Positions 1 through 9,464 are shown, counted from the first letter of the stretch. The stretch: 64,000 bases of DNA from Planctomycetota bacterium (GCA_002686265.1 NZBA01000035.1:266314-330313), one strand, 5' to 3'. Notes: generated by a model not told the origin, from the letters alone. Program-made: numbers and translations.

Positions 1-584
1 TCCTCCTGCGGCGTGAAGACGGCGCGGCCCCCGGCGATGAGGTCGAGAGCTTCGGCGGCGAGGTCGGCTCCGATCGCGGACAGCCGGGTGAGCAACTCGC
101 CCGCGGTTTCCTCTGCACCGATGGGCGTGGAGCGCGCCAGCACCACATCGCCCTCGTCAAGGGCGAAGACCATGCGCTGGACACAGACGCCCGTGTGCTC
201 GTCGCCGGCGCGCAGCGCAGCTTGCACGGGAGAGGCACCGCGGTGGCGCGGCAGGAGCGAAGCGTGGACGTTGAGAGCGCCGAGAGGGGCGAGGGCGAGC
301 AGTGTTCGGGGGAGGATTTGGCCGTAGCTCACAACGAGTAGCGCTTCGGGGGCTAGGGTTGTGAGGGCGGCGGCGAAGTCCTCGTCCCGCGCGCTCTGGG
401 GCTGGAGTAGCGCGAGGCCGCGCTCGCGCGCGAGCGCGGCGAGTGGCGATTCCTCGACCGCACGCCCGCGCCCCCGCGGCCGATCCGGACCGGTCACCAA
501 GCCGCAGACCTCGTGCGCGCCCTCCAGACAACGCTCGAGGATCGGCGTGGCGAAGGGGGGCGACCCGAAGAAGGCCAGCCGCAC
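1..584 (-). CDS. fmt: Methionyl-tRNA formyltransferase, N-terminal part (runs off window)
   Basis: Formylates the amino group of initiator Met-tRNA using 10-formyl-tetrahydrofolate in the cytoplasm. About 194 residues are visible and the C-terminal domain lies beyond base 1. Seen: an N-terminal FFGSPPFATPIL strand, YGQILP near residue 87, and the folate-binding loop SLLPRHRGASPVQAAL. The catalytic triad is present as N105, H107 and D143, one residue off the numbering of the E. coli enzyme (N106/H108/D144). The start chosen is GTG at 584, just before the first beta strand. The 179-bp repeat at 595-773 lies directly upstream, so the fmt leader is repeat sequence. trxA, scpA and a site-2 protease lie upstream on the same strand and may be co-transcribed. 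Confidence 0.93.
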   Translation of the reverse strand, partial: MRLAFFGSPPFATPILERCLEGAHEVCGLVTGPDRPRGRGRAVEESPLAALARERGLALLQPQSARDEDFAAALTTLAPEALLVVSYGQILPRTLLALAPLGALNVHASLLPRHRGASPVQAALRAGDEHTGVCVQRMVFALDEGDVVLARSTPIGAEETAGELLTRLSAIGADLAAEALDLIAGGRAVFTPQE

Positions 585-594
585 GGCGACGCCC

Positions 595-773
595 CTAGCG
601 GCCCGTTGAGAAAGGGCCGTAGCGAGACGAAGGCATCCTCGTCCCTGTAGGGAGGGCGAAGTCGAGACGGCGCAGGCGCTCCTGCTGGGCCGTCGAGCAC
701 GGATCGACGAGGCCGAAGCCGCGGCGTCGGAGAGGGCGAAGCCGAAATAGGGCGATTCTCAACGGGCTGCTAG
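595..773. repeat. 179-bp CTAG-bounded intergenic repeat, copy A (inverted)
   Basis: Begins and ends with CTAG. The two ends are near-perfect inverted repeats: read inward on opposite strands they are CTAGCGGCCCGTTGAGAA and CTAGCAGCCCGTTGAGAA (one mismatch in 18). The reverse complement aligns with copy B (10031-10209) over all 179 positions with no gaps and about 32 mismatches by hand count. It has no transposase frame, so it looks like a non-autonomous, MITE-type element. The CTAG at 770-773 supplies the TAG stop of trxA, and the other end sits 11 bases before the fmt start codon. Confidence 0.85.
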
Positions 774-1093
774 AGGTGCTCCTCCACCTGCGCCTTCAAG
801 CGCTCGTAGGGCATGCTGCCGATGAACTGGTGGGCGACCTCCCCACCCTTCACCAACAGGAAAGCCGGGATCGACTGGATGGCATAACGCGCGGGGACCT
901 CGATGTTGTCCTGCGTGTTCAACTTGAGGACCTTCAGGCGCCCGGCGAACTCCTCGGCGAGCTTGTCGACGTAGGGGCCCATGGCCTTGCAGGGCCCGCA
1001 CCACTCCGCCCAAAAGTCGATCAGGACAGGGGTCTCGCTCTGCAGCACCGCGGTCTCCCACATGCTGTCGGTCACATCCAGCGCGTTGCTCAT
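770..1093 (-). CDS. trxA: Thioredoxin
   Basis: Cytoplasmic dithiol-disulfide oxidoreductase of 107 residues, the normal thioredoxin length. Seen: the active site WCGPC at residues 31-35, preceded by the buried Asp strand VLIDFWAE, and the cis-proline SIP near residue 76 followed by FLLVKGGE. The ATG start at 1093 has GGAG eight bases upstream. The stop codon TAG is formed by the terminal CTAG of repeat copy A. It lies between scpA (107-bp gap) and fmt on the same strand. No membrane segment or signal peptide is present. Confidence 0.97.
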   Translation of the reverse strand: MSNALDVTDSMWETAVLQSETPVLIDFWAEWCGPCKAMGPYVDKLAEEFAGRLKVLKLNTQDNIEVPARYAIQSIPAFLLVKGGEVAHQFIGSMPYERLKAQVEEHL

Positions 1094-1200
1094 CGGTGTT
1101 GCTCCAGGGGGCAAGAGAGGTCGATCGAGAGGAGCGGGAGTATGCGCCGCGACGGCCGGACTTGCCAATGCGCGGAGTGGATTCGAACCGCGCCGGCGGG

Positions 1201-2043
1201 TCAAGAGCCGGGATCGTCCCGGGAGGTCGACTCGTCCGCGCCCTTCTCGGCGAGGCCCTCGTCCTCGAAGCGAGCGGCGTCGAGCAAGTGGTCGAGATCG
1301 GCGTCCACGTCCACGAGGAACTCGAGGAGGATCTCCTCGCGGGGCCCGCCTTGGGTGGCGGAGACCACACCCAGTTTGATCAGCTCCAAGACGGCGCAGA
1401 ACGAGCCCACCAGGTTCTCGCGCGTGGGTTCGGCGCTCATGCGCAAGAGCAGCTCGCGCAACCCGGTGGGGCCCGCCGCCCGCGCCGCTCGCGCTAGGCT
1501 CTCGACGTAGAAGCGCAGGGGGCGCGCTTCCCCGGCGACATGGTGCGGGCGATCCGCGAGGGTCTCGCGCATCAAGCGCGAGAACGTCCCCAAGAGGTCC
1601 CAACGGCTGATCGTCCCCAGGTCGAGGGTCGGCTCCCGCGTGCCCGCCGCGAGCTCGGGGAATCCGCCCCGGCCATGGAGCCTCGCGCGCTCGGCCTCGC
1701 GCGCCGCGAGGGTGTCGGAGGTCTCCTTGAAGCGCCGGTACTCGAGCAGGCGCTGGATCAGCTCGTCGCGCGGGTCGAGCTCCTCGGCCAGGTCGATCTC
1801 CTCGCGTGGCAAGAGGGAGCGCGACTTGATCGACATCAAGGTCGACGCCATGACCAGAAAATCGCCGGCGAGCTCGATGTCGAGATCGCGCAGGGCCTCG
1901 AGGTAGGCGAGGTAGGCGCTGATGACCTTGGACAGCTCGACCTCGTGGATCTCCACCTCCTGCTCGCGCACCAGGTGCAGCAGGAGGTCCATCGGACCCT
2001 GGAACACCCGCTCGAGGGTGATGGTGAACTCCGAGGCCGTCAC
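1201..2043 (-). CDS. scpA: Segregation and condensation protein A
   Basis: Kleisin subunit of the SMC-ScpA-ScpB chromosome condensation complex, 280 residues. Seen: the typical N-terminal kleisin segment FQGPMDLLLHLVREQEVEI, then YLAYLEALRDLDIELAGDFL and MASTLMSIKSRSLLP, all diagnostic of ScpA. The C-terminal winged-helix part (FCAVLELIKLGVV) is followed by an acidic tail. The start chosen is GTG at 2043, which overlaps the stop of the upstream site-2 protease as GTGA; a second GTG lies one codon earlier. A protease-scpA pairing is common in several phyla. scpB is not in this window. Confidence 0.95.
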   Translation of the reverse strand: MTASEFTITLERVFQGPMDLLLHLVREQEVEIHEVELSKVISAYLAYLEALRDLDIELAGDFLVMASTLMSIKSRSLLPREEIDLAEELDPRDELIQRLLEYRRFKETSDTLAAREAERARLHGRGGFPELAAGTREPTLDLGTISRWDLLGTFSRLMRETLADRPHHVAGEARPLRFYVESLARAARAAGPTGLRELLLRMSAEPTRENLVGSFCAVLELIKLGVVSATQGGPREEILLEFLVDVDADLDHLLDAARFEDEGLAEKGADESTSRDDPGS

Positions 2044-2777
2044 CACGCGCCGCTCCCGGTCAGCAGGTCCACCAGCCGGGCTAGGGGAAAGAAAGCCGTC
2101 AGGATGATCGGCCGCAGGGCGCCGCTGAACAGGATCAGGAAGACGAAGAGCATCGCGAAGCGGTCGAGGCCCATGTAGGTCTCGCGCATCGGGCTCGGCA
2201 GAAGGAAGGCCATCACGCGCGAGCCGTCCAGGGGCGGGACCGGCAGCATGTTGAAGATCGCCAGCACGATGTTGATACGTGTTGCGTGGGCGAGCACCAA
2301 GGTCGCGATCTGCGCGGGCCTCTGCGCGTAGACGACGTATCCCAGGGCCGTGTCCCCCGGCCGGCCCATCCCGCCCTGCGCCAACAGGAGCTTGGTGATG
2401 CCCATCAACACGATCGCGATGAGCACGTTCATCAGCGGGCCCGCCAGGGCGACCAGCATCATGTCGCGCGCGGGCCGCCGCAGGCGGTGGTAGTTGACCG
2501 GCACCGGCCGGGCGCCGCCGAAGATGATGCCGCCGGTCATGTACAGGACGCACGGCACCAAGATCGTCCAAATCGGGTCGATGTGCGGCCGCGGGTCCGG
2601 GGTCATACGCCCCATTTCGCGCGCCGTGGGATCGCCGCACAGGTTGGCGACGAGGGCGTGACCGAACTCGTGCAGGCCGAGGGAGAGGATCACCAGTGCG
2701 ATCACCAGGCCGCCCACGAGCAGCTCTGTCTGGTTCGTGGCGAGGGCGAGGGGGGGCGTGAGGATGGCGGGCTCCAT
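2040..2777 (-). CDS. Site-2 protease family membrane metalloprotease (M50)
   Basis: Integral membrane zinc protease of 245 residues with no PDZ domain, so closer to the short YwhC-like M50 clade than to RseP. Seen: the metal motif HEFGH at residues 36-40 inside a hydrophobic segment, and the second conserved motif NMLPVPPLDGS near residue 177. At least four hydrophobic segments are visible (residues about 20-40, 95-120, 160-185, 205-230). The substrate cannot be told from sequence. It overlaps scpA by four bases, which argues for translational coupling. The 148-bp gap to the divergent kdsD gene probably holds promoters for both directions. Confidence 0.9.
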   Translation of the reverse strand: MEPAILTPPLALATNQTELLVGGLVIALVILSLGLHEFGHALVANLCGDPTAREMGRMTPDPRPHIDPIWTILVPCVLYMTGGIIFGGARPVPVNYHRLRRPARDMMLVALAGPLMNVLIAIVLMGITKLLLAQGGMGRPGDTALGYVVYAQRPAQIATLVLAHATRINIVLAIFNMLPVPPLDGSRVMAFLLPSPMRETYMGLDRFAMLFVFLILFSGALRPIILTAFFPLARLVDLLTGSGAW

Positions 2778-2925
2778 TGGGTCGGGCGCAGAGGCGGGTG
2801 GGGCCTTATATCAGGCTCTCAGGGCACAACCAAACGTCCGCGGCCGGCCCGCTTGCCCGCCGGGACGCTCGCGCCTAGAATTCCCCGCCCCCAGCGGCAG
2901 GAAGAGGGGGGAGGTGTGCAGAGCA

Positions 2926-3915
2926 TTGGAAGGTAGTTCCGAGAGCACGCGAGAGCGCCTCGCCCGCGCCGCGGAGGTGATCCAGAGCGAGGCGCGGGCG
3001 ATCTCCGACCTCGAGGGCCTGCTCGAGGAGACCTTCTCGCGTGCAGTGGACATGACCCTCGCCTGCGGGGGCCTCGTGGTCGTCACCGGCATGGGCAAGG
3101 CGGGGCTCGTCGGCCAGAAGATCTCGGCCACCCTGGCGAGCACCGGTACGCCGTCGCTCTTCCTACACCCCGCCGAGGCTTTGCACGGCGATCTCGGCCG
3201 CGTGCGCGAGGCCGACGTCCTGCTCGCCCTCTCCAACTCCGGCGAGACGGCCGAGGTCAACGCGACCGTGCCGTCCGCCACGCGCATCGGCGCCGGCGTG
3301 ATCGCCATGACCGGACGCACCGACTCCACCATGGCGAAGCTCGCCGACTGCGTGCTGGACATCGGGCGTGTGGAGGAGGCCTGCCCGCTGCGCCTGGCGC
3401 CGACCGCCTCGACCTCGGCCATGCTGGCCCTGGGCGACGCTCTAGCGATGGTCGTGCTCTCCGAGCGCGGGTTCGACCGCGAGGACTACGCCCGCTATCA
3501 CCCGGCCGGCAACCTCGGGCGGCGCCTGATGCCCGTCAGCGAGGTCATGCGCAAGGACGCGGAGCTCCCCCTCGTGAACCGCGGAGCCGCCGTGCGCGAG
3601 GTGCTGATCACGATGTCGAACACCCCCGGCCGCCCCGGCGCGGCGCTCGTCGTCGACCCCGAAGGTCTGTTGGTCGGGATCTTCACCGACGGCAATCTGC
3701 GCCGCATGCTCGAGAGCGGCCAAGCCGGCCACCTCGACGCAGTCGTGGACGAGTTCATGGGACACGACCCCAAGACGATCGGGCCCGACGAGCCGGTCGA
3801 GAGCGCCCAGCGCGTGCTCCAGGCCCATCGTGTGGACCAGATTCCCGTCATCGACGGCCGGGGCCGACCGGTGGGCCTGCTCGACGTGCAGGACCTCTTG
3901 GACATCCGGCCTTGA
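2926..3915 (+). CDS. kdsD: D-arabinose-5-phosphate isomerase (SIS + CBS pair)
   Basis: Converts ribulose 5-phosphate to arabinose 5-phosphate, the first step to Kdo for LPS. Seen: a SIS domain (VVVTGMGKAGLVGQKISATL, then the HPAEALHGDLG loop and LALSNSGET), the helix ARYHPAGNLGRRL, and two CBS motifs in the last 120 residues. From the TTG at 2926 it has 329 residues, the usual KdsD length. That TTG has GGGAGGTG about nine bases upstream. A GTG at 2914 is possible but would sit inside the ribosome-binding site. The open frame runs upstream to 2737, but that part looks non-coding. Its end overlaps kdsC. Confidence 0.93.
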   Translation: MEGSSESTRERLARAAEVIQSEARAISDLEGLLEETFSRAVDMTLACGGLVVVTGMGKAGLVGQKISATLASTGTPSLFLHPAEALHGDLGRVREADVLLALSNSGETAEVNATVPSATRIGAGVIAMTGRTDSTMAKLADCVLDIGRVEEACPLRLAPTASTSAMLALGDALAMVVLSERGFDREDYARYHPAGNLGRRLMPVSEVMRKDAELPLVNRGAAVREVLITMSNTPGRPGAALVVDPEGLLVGIFTDGNLRRMLESGQAGHLDAVVDEFMGHDPKTIGPDEPVESAQRVLQAHRVDQIPVIDGRGRPVGLLDVQDLLDIRP

Positions 3916-4454
3916 AGCCGACCTCTCCCGAGCTCGATGACCGGCAGCGGGCCGCGCTCGCGCGTGCGCGCCTGCTCGTGCTCGATGTGGACGGCACCCT
4001 GACCGACGGGAAGGTCGTCTACGACGAGGAGCGCGAGCAGCAGCGCTTCTGCATCCGCGACGGGCAAGGCCTCGCCTGGTTGCGCGAGACCGGCATCGTC
4101 TTGGCGTGGATCACCGGCCGAGGCTGTGAGGCCACCCACCGCCGAGCGGCCGACTGCGGCGTCGCGCACCTGTTCACCCACAGCGGCCCCAAGGGCCCGG
4201 TGCTCGAGCGCCTACAGGAGGAGCTGGGGATCACCGCGAGCGAGACCGTTGCCATGGGCGATGACTTGCCCGATCTGGCCCTGGCCGAGCGCGCCGCTTT
4301 CTTCGCTGCGCCGGCGGACGCTCGGGAGGAACTACGGCGGCGCGCGGACCTCGTCTGCGCCTCGCGCGGCGGCGACGGAGCCGTGCGCGAGCTGGCCGAG
4401 CGAATCCTGCGTGCACGGGGACGCTGGGCGGCGATCCTCGAGGCGTCGCGGTGA
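3912..4454 (+). CDS. kdsC: 3-deoxy-D-manno-octulosonate 8-phosphate phosphatase
   Basis: HAD-family phosphatase that releases Kdo from Kdo-8-phosphate, 180 residues. Seen: motif I DVDGTLTDG with the nucleophile D25 and acid/base D27, the substrate segment around FCIRDGQGLAWL, motif II in WITGRG, and motif IV MGDDLPDLAL. The lack of a cap domain fits the KdsC tetramer type. The TTG start overlaps the kdsD stop as TTGA, and the stop overlaps the next gene as GTGA, so three genes for Kdo and LPS transport form one coupled unit. Confidence 0.94.
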   Translation: MKPTSPELDDRQRAALARARLLVLDVDGTLTDGKVVYDEEREQQRFCIRDGQGLAWLRETGIVLAWITGRGCEATHRRAADCGVAHLFTHSGPKGPVLERLQEELGITASETVAMGDDLPDLALAERAAFFAAPADAREELRRRADLVCASRGGDGAVRELAERILRARGRWAAILEASR

Positions 4455-7400
4455 GGCGCCTGCTGCTGTTCGTGCTCGTCCTCGGCGGCGGGCTCGCGGT
4501 TCTCTTCGGCATTGCCACCGAGCGCGACCGACGGCGCGCCGAGCAGGTTCCGACCGACGAGACGCCGGGCTTGCCCCCTGGTGACGAGCGCGCCGTCCTG
4601 CGCCTCGACCCCATCGAGGAGGGGCCGCAGGTGACCGCCGGGGCACAGGTCCGCGGCTACCTCGAGTACACCGGCCACGACGTCAGCCTGCCCGGACGGC
4701 CGCGCAGCTTCCAACTCGCGGTCGACGAGGTCGTCCCGCTCGCCGAGCCTGGCCTGCACGCCCTTCGGGGCTTGGAGGCGCAGCTGTTCGAGGCCGAAAC
4801 GGGCGCGCTGCGGGCGGAGGTGCGTGCTCCTCACGGCCGCGCCCGCGTCAGCTTGGAGGGCGGCGAGCCACGGGTGGGCCGGGACGAGCCGATCTCCCTC
4901 CAGGCGGTCGAGCTGTCCCTCGTGAGCGGGTCGCCCCTCGCCCCGCTCGGTCTGCGGTCGCCGCGGCTGGAGATGCACCTCGAACAGAGCCGCTTCACCT
5001 CCGATGCGCCGGTGGTGATTGAGGGCGAGGGCCTGGTGGCCTCGGGCGAGGGCCTCGATGCGCGGCCGAACGACGGGTTCCTCCGCCTCGAGCGCCGGGG
5101 GGCGATCGAGTTCGAGACCGCCGGAGCGGGCGTCTGGCGCCTCTCGGCCACCGGCGCCGGCCCGCTCGAGTTCGAGCGCACCCAGACCCCAGAGGGGCGA
5201 GGCGTCCTCATCGGCGTGAGCGGCGGCGGGCGCTTGGAGTTCGAGGGCGCCGAGACCCTCGGGCTCTCAGCCGCCGAGATCGTGATCGAGGGGGTTGAGC
5301 GCGACAGCCCTTCCGGGCGCCGCATCCTGGCCCGCGCGGCGCGCGCTTCGAGTGGTGTGCGCCTGACTCGCGGCGCCGACGAGTTCACCGGCCAAGAGGG
5401 GCACTTCGCCTTCGGCGCCGAGGGCGAATTCCAATCGGCCACCCTCGAGGGCGCGCCGGAGGCGGCCTTCTGGCTGGAAGGGGGCGCAGAGCAGCCCTCC
5501 CGCCGGGTGGATCTCGAGGGCCAAGGGCCTCTCACGGTCACCTTCGCGCCCGCCTTGGGATTCACCCTCGGCGGGCCGGCGCGCGTGCGCCTCGATTCCC
5601 TCGGCGTGGATGTGCGCGCGGCGCGTGCGGTCGTGGGGAGCGCTCAAACCGGGGGCAATGCGGGCTCGCTCGAACTCTCGGGGGAGGTCGAGGGTTCCTT
5701 CGAGGGAGCACGTTTCTTGGGCAGCGAGCTGCGCCTGGTGGCGGGCCGCGACCCCGCACAGGCCGTCGAGTTGACGGCGACCAGCCCCGAACCCTCACGC
5801 CTGGAGGGCACCGACGCGCGGGAGCGGCCCTTCGTGGTGGAGACGGGCGGCGAGCTCGATCTCCTCCTGCGCGAGCGGGGCGTCCACCTCGTCCGTGCCC
5901 GCGACGCGCACCTGGAGATGGGCGGCGAGGGAGCCTTCGAGGCTCGCGCGGGGCTCCTGGTGGACTTCGACAGTGAGACGCGCAGCTTCGAGGCCCGCGA
6001 GGGGGTCGCCTACGCCGCGGGCGCCACCGAAGCGCGCGGGGAACGTGTGCGGTCGGACGGAGCGGGGCGGACCGAGGTCATCGGCACGCCCGACGCCCCC
6101 GCAGAGCTCATCTTGGGCGAGGGCGTGCTGGCCGACGTCGAGGGCGGCCTCGCCCGCGGCCGGCGCATCGAGCTCACGCCCGACGCCGTCCTCGCCGAGG
6201 GAGCGGTGCACCTCGAGCTGGAGAGCGCCGAGGGGCCCAGCCTGCTCGACTGCGAGCGAATCGAGGTCCAGTCCTGGGCCGAAGAACCATCCGGCAATCC
6301 CGACGGGACCCCGCGCCCTCTGTCGATCGAGGCCCACGAGGTCGGTCGGGCTCACCTCGCGGGGAGTTTCGGTCGGGCCGTGCTGGCGGCGACCCACCTG
6401 TTCGCCACGGCGAGCGAGGGAGCGGATTCGCGGGCGAGCTTGACCTCGATCCGAGCCCAAGGGGGGGTCTCGGTCGCCCTGTCCGGCGAGGGCGAGTTCT
6501 CGGGTAGCGGGGAGCGCTTCTCGTGGACGCCCGAGGGCGGCGGCCGTCTCGAGGGCGCCGCGGGAATGGACTCCGAGGGAGAGCTCGCCGTCGGCGTGCG
6601 TGCTCGCGGGCAGCTCTCGGCCACCGACCAGCCCTACCGGTTGACGGCGGACTGGGTGGCCTTCAGCGCCGACCGCCTCGAGGCCCAGCGCCCGCGGTTG
6701 GTCCTCGACCCCCGGACCGAGGGGGGCGAAGGAGCCGCCGCCCTCGAAGCCGCGAGCGCCGCGCACATGCTGGCCGAGCGAGACGGGGCGCGCTTCAACG
6801 GCGGCGCCAGCCTCTCGGGCCGGCTCGCCTCGGGCCGCCCGTGGGACCTGGCTGCGGAGACGATCGAGGTCGCCTTCCGGGAGGAGCCACCGGCCGAGCC
6901 GACCGAGGGGTTCGCCAGTGGGCGGGTGGAGCGCCTGGAGGCCCACGGCGGCTTCACGCTCGCCGCCGGCGGCGACCTCGCCGCCTCCGGAGAGGGCTTC
7001 GTGGCCGACCCGCGCTCCTTGCACCTGACCGGCGCCCCCGCGCGCCTGGAGATTCTGGGCTTGGTCTGGGAGTCCGCGCGCATCGATCACGACCTCGTCG
7101 ATGTGCTCATCCGCACCGGAAGGGGCACGGTCAGCAGCGCCCCAGACACGGGAGCGAAGCCCTGGGCGATGACCTACGAGTCACTGCGCCCCTTCTCCGG
7201 CCCCGACTCGACCATCCTGGTCATGCGCCGCCCAGACTACAGGGGGGGGGAGATGCAAGCGCGCGCCTCCAGCGTGCTGATTTGGATCGACCGCGCCCAG
7301 TGGCGCCGTGACAGCGCCGAGTGGATGGGGCGCGATGCCGCCCCCGCCACGACCCTCCCCGGTGCCGAGCGGCGGGCTCCCGCTCCGGGCGACGGCGAGA

Positions 7401-9451
7401 TTAGCCTCTTCGGCCGGTTCGATGCCCGCGGCGTCTCGCACCTGGTCACCGAGGCCTACCTCGACGGCGAGGTCGAGCTGCTCTCCGACGGCGAGCGGGT
7501 GGCTCGCATGGATGCGGCGTACATCGATCTCGTCGATGGACACGGCTGGCTGGAGGGTGCCGAGGTCTTCATCGACACCGTCGTGCGCGGCGTACCCCAG
7601 CGCCTCGCCGTGCGTGCCGACTGGTTGAGGCACTCCTCCGACGGCTCCCTGCAGGCCGACCAGGCGGTCATCACTTCCTGCTTGCACGAGAAGCCGCACT
7701 ACTTCGTTCGTACCGAGGATCTGCGCCTGGTGCCCACCGAAGAAGAGGAAGTGGGCTGGAGGGTCTCGACGCGCAAGAACTCCCTGCGCTTCGACAACGG
7801 CCTCTCCCTTCCCCTGCCACCGATCCGCTACCGCGCCGATTCCAGCGGCCGCCCGCTGTTGACGCACCTCGACCTGGGCGACTCGGCTCGCCTGGGCCAG
7901 TTCGTGCGTACTTCCCTAACCGCCGGCCTCGGCATCGTGGGCGCCGGCATCGCTGGAGTGGCCGGCGTCGAACGCGAGCAGATCGAGGGCAACACGCACC
8001 TGCACGCCTCCTACTCGAGCTCGCGGGGCCTGCTACTGGGCGGCGGCCTGGAGGCCTCCCTGGGGGATCGTTTCTGGGCGAATCTCTACCTGGAAGGGGT
8101 CAACGACACAGGGCCGGACAGGGGTATCGTCCGCTCCGACCCAGAGGGGCGCGCGGACTTCCGTCACTTCCTGCGCGGCCGCGCACGCTACCTGTTCACC
8201 GAGCGCGAGTGGCTCGACCTCGTCGTCAGCCGGCAGAGCGACGAGGGCGTGCAGTCGGAGTACCTCGAGCGCGAATTCCTGCGCTACGAGGAGAAGGACA
8301 CCTATCTGCACTGGAGGCGAGCGGACGACCAGCACTACCTGAGCGCCACCGCCGGCGCACGGCTCGACGACTTCCGCGACGCGGTCGAGGAGCAGCCGGC
8401 CCTCGGCTACTACCGCGGCCTGACGCCCGTCGGGCAGTGGTGGGGATCGCCGCTGCTCTTCGCGGCTCACGCGGACTTGGCCTACCTGCGGCGCCGGGAG
8501 GGGGATTCGGCGGCGGCCTCTCCCTTCGACCCGAGCTTCGGCGACGGTTTGGGAGAGCGCGAGGTCACGCGCTTCGACGGCGAACAGCGTCTCGAGCTTC
8601 CCTTCGAGCTGGGCGCGGGGGGCTGGAAGGCGACGCCGTTTGCGAGCGTGCGCGCTACCGCCTGGAGCGATGACGCCGCCGAGCAGGGATCCGCCTCGCG
8701 CGGAGGTCTCTTCGCCGGCGTGAACCTGGCGTCGGTGTTCTCCACCCGCCACGCCAGCGGTACCGTCCACAGCCTCATCCCGCGCGTCGGCCTGCGCACC
8801 GACCTGGTCGCCTTCGAGGAGGGCGGCGCGCCGGTCCCTTTCGACGGCGTGGAGGACCCCCTCGTGGACGGCCTCGTGGCCGACGCCGGCCTGCGCAGCC
8901 GCTGGCGCCTGGCGGACGGAGCGGGCGCCCTGACCTTCGATCTGAGGGGCTCGTGGCTGCCCGATGCGGCGGAGGGCGAGGCGGAGGTGCTGCCCGTGGC
9001 GTTCCTCTCCGAGTTCGCCTCGAAGGTCGCGGATGTCCCCGTGGCGCTGGTCCACGACGGGCGCTACGACGTGGAGGAGGAGGGCACGATCTACTCGCGG
9101 ACCCTATTCGGGATCCAGCCGCACGATCGCCTGCACCTGCGCCTGGGCCACCACCGGGGGGCGGGAACCGATTCGGGGGAGGCGTTCGAGGCCGCGTCCG
9201 CACGCGCGGTGTGGCGGGCGAACGAGAAGTGGGAATTCGAGGGCAGCCAGACCGTCAGCCTCGCCGACGATGCGAGCCTGAACTCGCGCATGGTCTTGCG
9301 CCGCATCGGTCACGACCTCATCTTTGAACTGCAGTACGGCTTGCGGTCGGGAGAGGGCGGCGGCTCCTTCGGCATTTCCGTCAAGCCCCTTCTGGGCTGG
9401 AGGCCCACGCGCGGCGGTCTGCTGGAGCGCTGGAAGGACGAGAACGACTGA
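4451..9451 (+). CDS. Giant LPS-transport protein: LptC/LptA-like region joined to an LptD-like barrel
   Basis: 1666 residues. Seen: an N-terminal hydrophobic anchor (residues 3-21) with no clear cleavage site or lipobox; a stretch of about 950 residues of alternating beta-type segments resembling LptC and repeated LptA/OstA jelly-roll units; near residue 1070 the segment ADQAVITSCLHEKPHYFVRT, like the LptD segment that leads into its barrel; then about 500 residues of amphipathic, Tyr/Arg-rich strands ending in SFGISVKPLLGW. Known: LptC is inner-membrane anchored, LptA bridges the periplasm and LptD is the outer-membrane pore. Inferred: one chain combines all three roles. Overlap with kdsC supports an LPS role. 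A run of nine G at 7242-7250 is a possible slippage site. Confidence 0.75.
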   Translation: MRRLLLFVLVLGGGLAVLFGIATERDRRRAEQVPTDETPGLPPGDERAVLRLDPIEEGPQVTAGAQVRGYLEYTGHDVSLPGRPRSFQLAVDEVVPLAEPGLHALRGLEAQLFEAETGALRAEVRAPHGRARVSLEGGEPRVGRDEPISLQAVELSLVSGSPLAPLGLRSPRLEMHLEQSRFTSDAPVVIEGEGLVASGEGLDARPNDGFLRLERRGAIEFETAGAGVWRLSATGAGPLEFERTQTPEGRGVLIGVSGGGRLEFEGAETLGLSAAEIVIEGVERDSPSGRRILARAARASSGVRLTRGADEFTGQEGHFAFGAEGEFQSATLEGAPEAAFWLEGGAEQPSRRVDLEGQGPLTVTFAPALGFTLGGPARVRLDSLGVDVRAARAVVGSAQTGGNAGSLELSGEVEGSFEGARFLGSELRLVAGRDPAQAVELTATSPEPSRLEGTDARERPFVVETGGELDLLLRERGVHLVRARDAHLEMGGEGAFEARAGLLVDFDSETRSFEAREGVAYAAGATEARGERVRSDGAGRTEVIGTPDAPAELILGEGVLADVEGGLARGRRIELTPDAVLAEGAVHLELESAEGPSLLDCERIEVQSWAEEPSGNPDGTPRPLSIEAHEVGRAHLAGSFGRAVLAATHLFATASEGADSRASLTSIRAQGGVSVALSGEGEFSGSGERFSWTPEGGGRLEGAAGMDSEGELAVGVRARGQLSATDQPYRLTADWVAFSADRLEAQRPRLVLDPRTEGGEGAAALEAASAAHMLAERDGARFNGGASLSGRLASGRPWDLAAETIEVAFREEPPAEPTEGFASGRVERLEAHGGFTLAAGGDLAASGEGFVADPRSLHLTGAPARLEILGLVWESARIDHDLVDVLIRTGRGTVSSAPDTGAKPWAMTYESLRPFSGPDSTILVMRRPDYRGGEMQARASSVLIWIDRAQWRRDSAEWMGRDAAPATTLPGAERRAPAPGDGEISLFGRFDARGVSHLVTEAYLDGEVELLSDGERVARMDAAYIDLVDGHGWLEGAEVFIDTVVRGVPQRLAVRADWLRHSSDGSLQADQAVITSCLHEKPHYFVRTEDLRLVPTEEEEVGWRVSTRKNSLRFDNGLSLPLPPIRYRADSSGRPLLTHLDLGDSARLGQFVRTSLTAGLGIVGAGIAGVAGVEREQIEGNTHLHASYSSSRGLLLGGGLEASLGDRFWANLYLEGVNDTGPDRGIVRSDPEGRADFRHFLRGRARYLFTEREWLDLVVSRQSDEGVQSEYLEREFLRYEEKDTYLHWRRADDQHYLSATAGARLDDFRDAVEEQPALGYYRGLTPVGQWWGSPLLFAAHADLAYLRRREGDSAAASPFDPSFGDGLGEREVTRFDGEQRLELPFELGAGGWKATPFASVRATAWSDDAAEQGSASRGGLFAGVNLASVFSTRHASGTVHSLIPRVGLRTDLVAFEEGGAPVPFDGVEDPLVDGLVADAGLRSRWRLADGAGALTFDLRGSWLPDAAEGEAEVLPVAFLSEFASKVADVPVALVHDGRYDVEEEGTIYSRTLFGIQPHDRLHLRLGHHRGAGTDSGEAFEAASARAVWRANEKWEFEGSQTVSLADDASLNSRMVLRRIGHDLIFELQYGLRSGEGGGSFGISVKPLLGWRPTRGGLLERWKDEND

Positions 9452-9464
9452 GGCCCAACCCACC

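Noticed and set aside
2737..2925. Upstream extension of the kdsD frame
   Set aside because: No family similarity; the TTG at 2926 gives the normal length and has a good ribosome-binding site.
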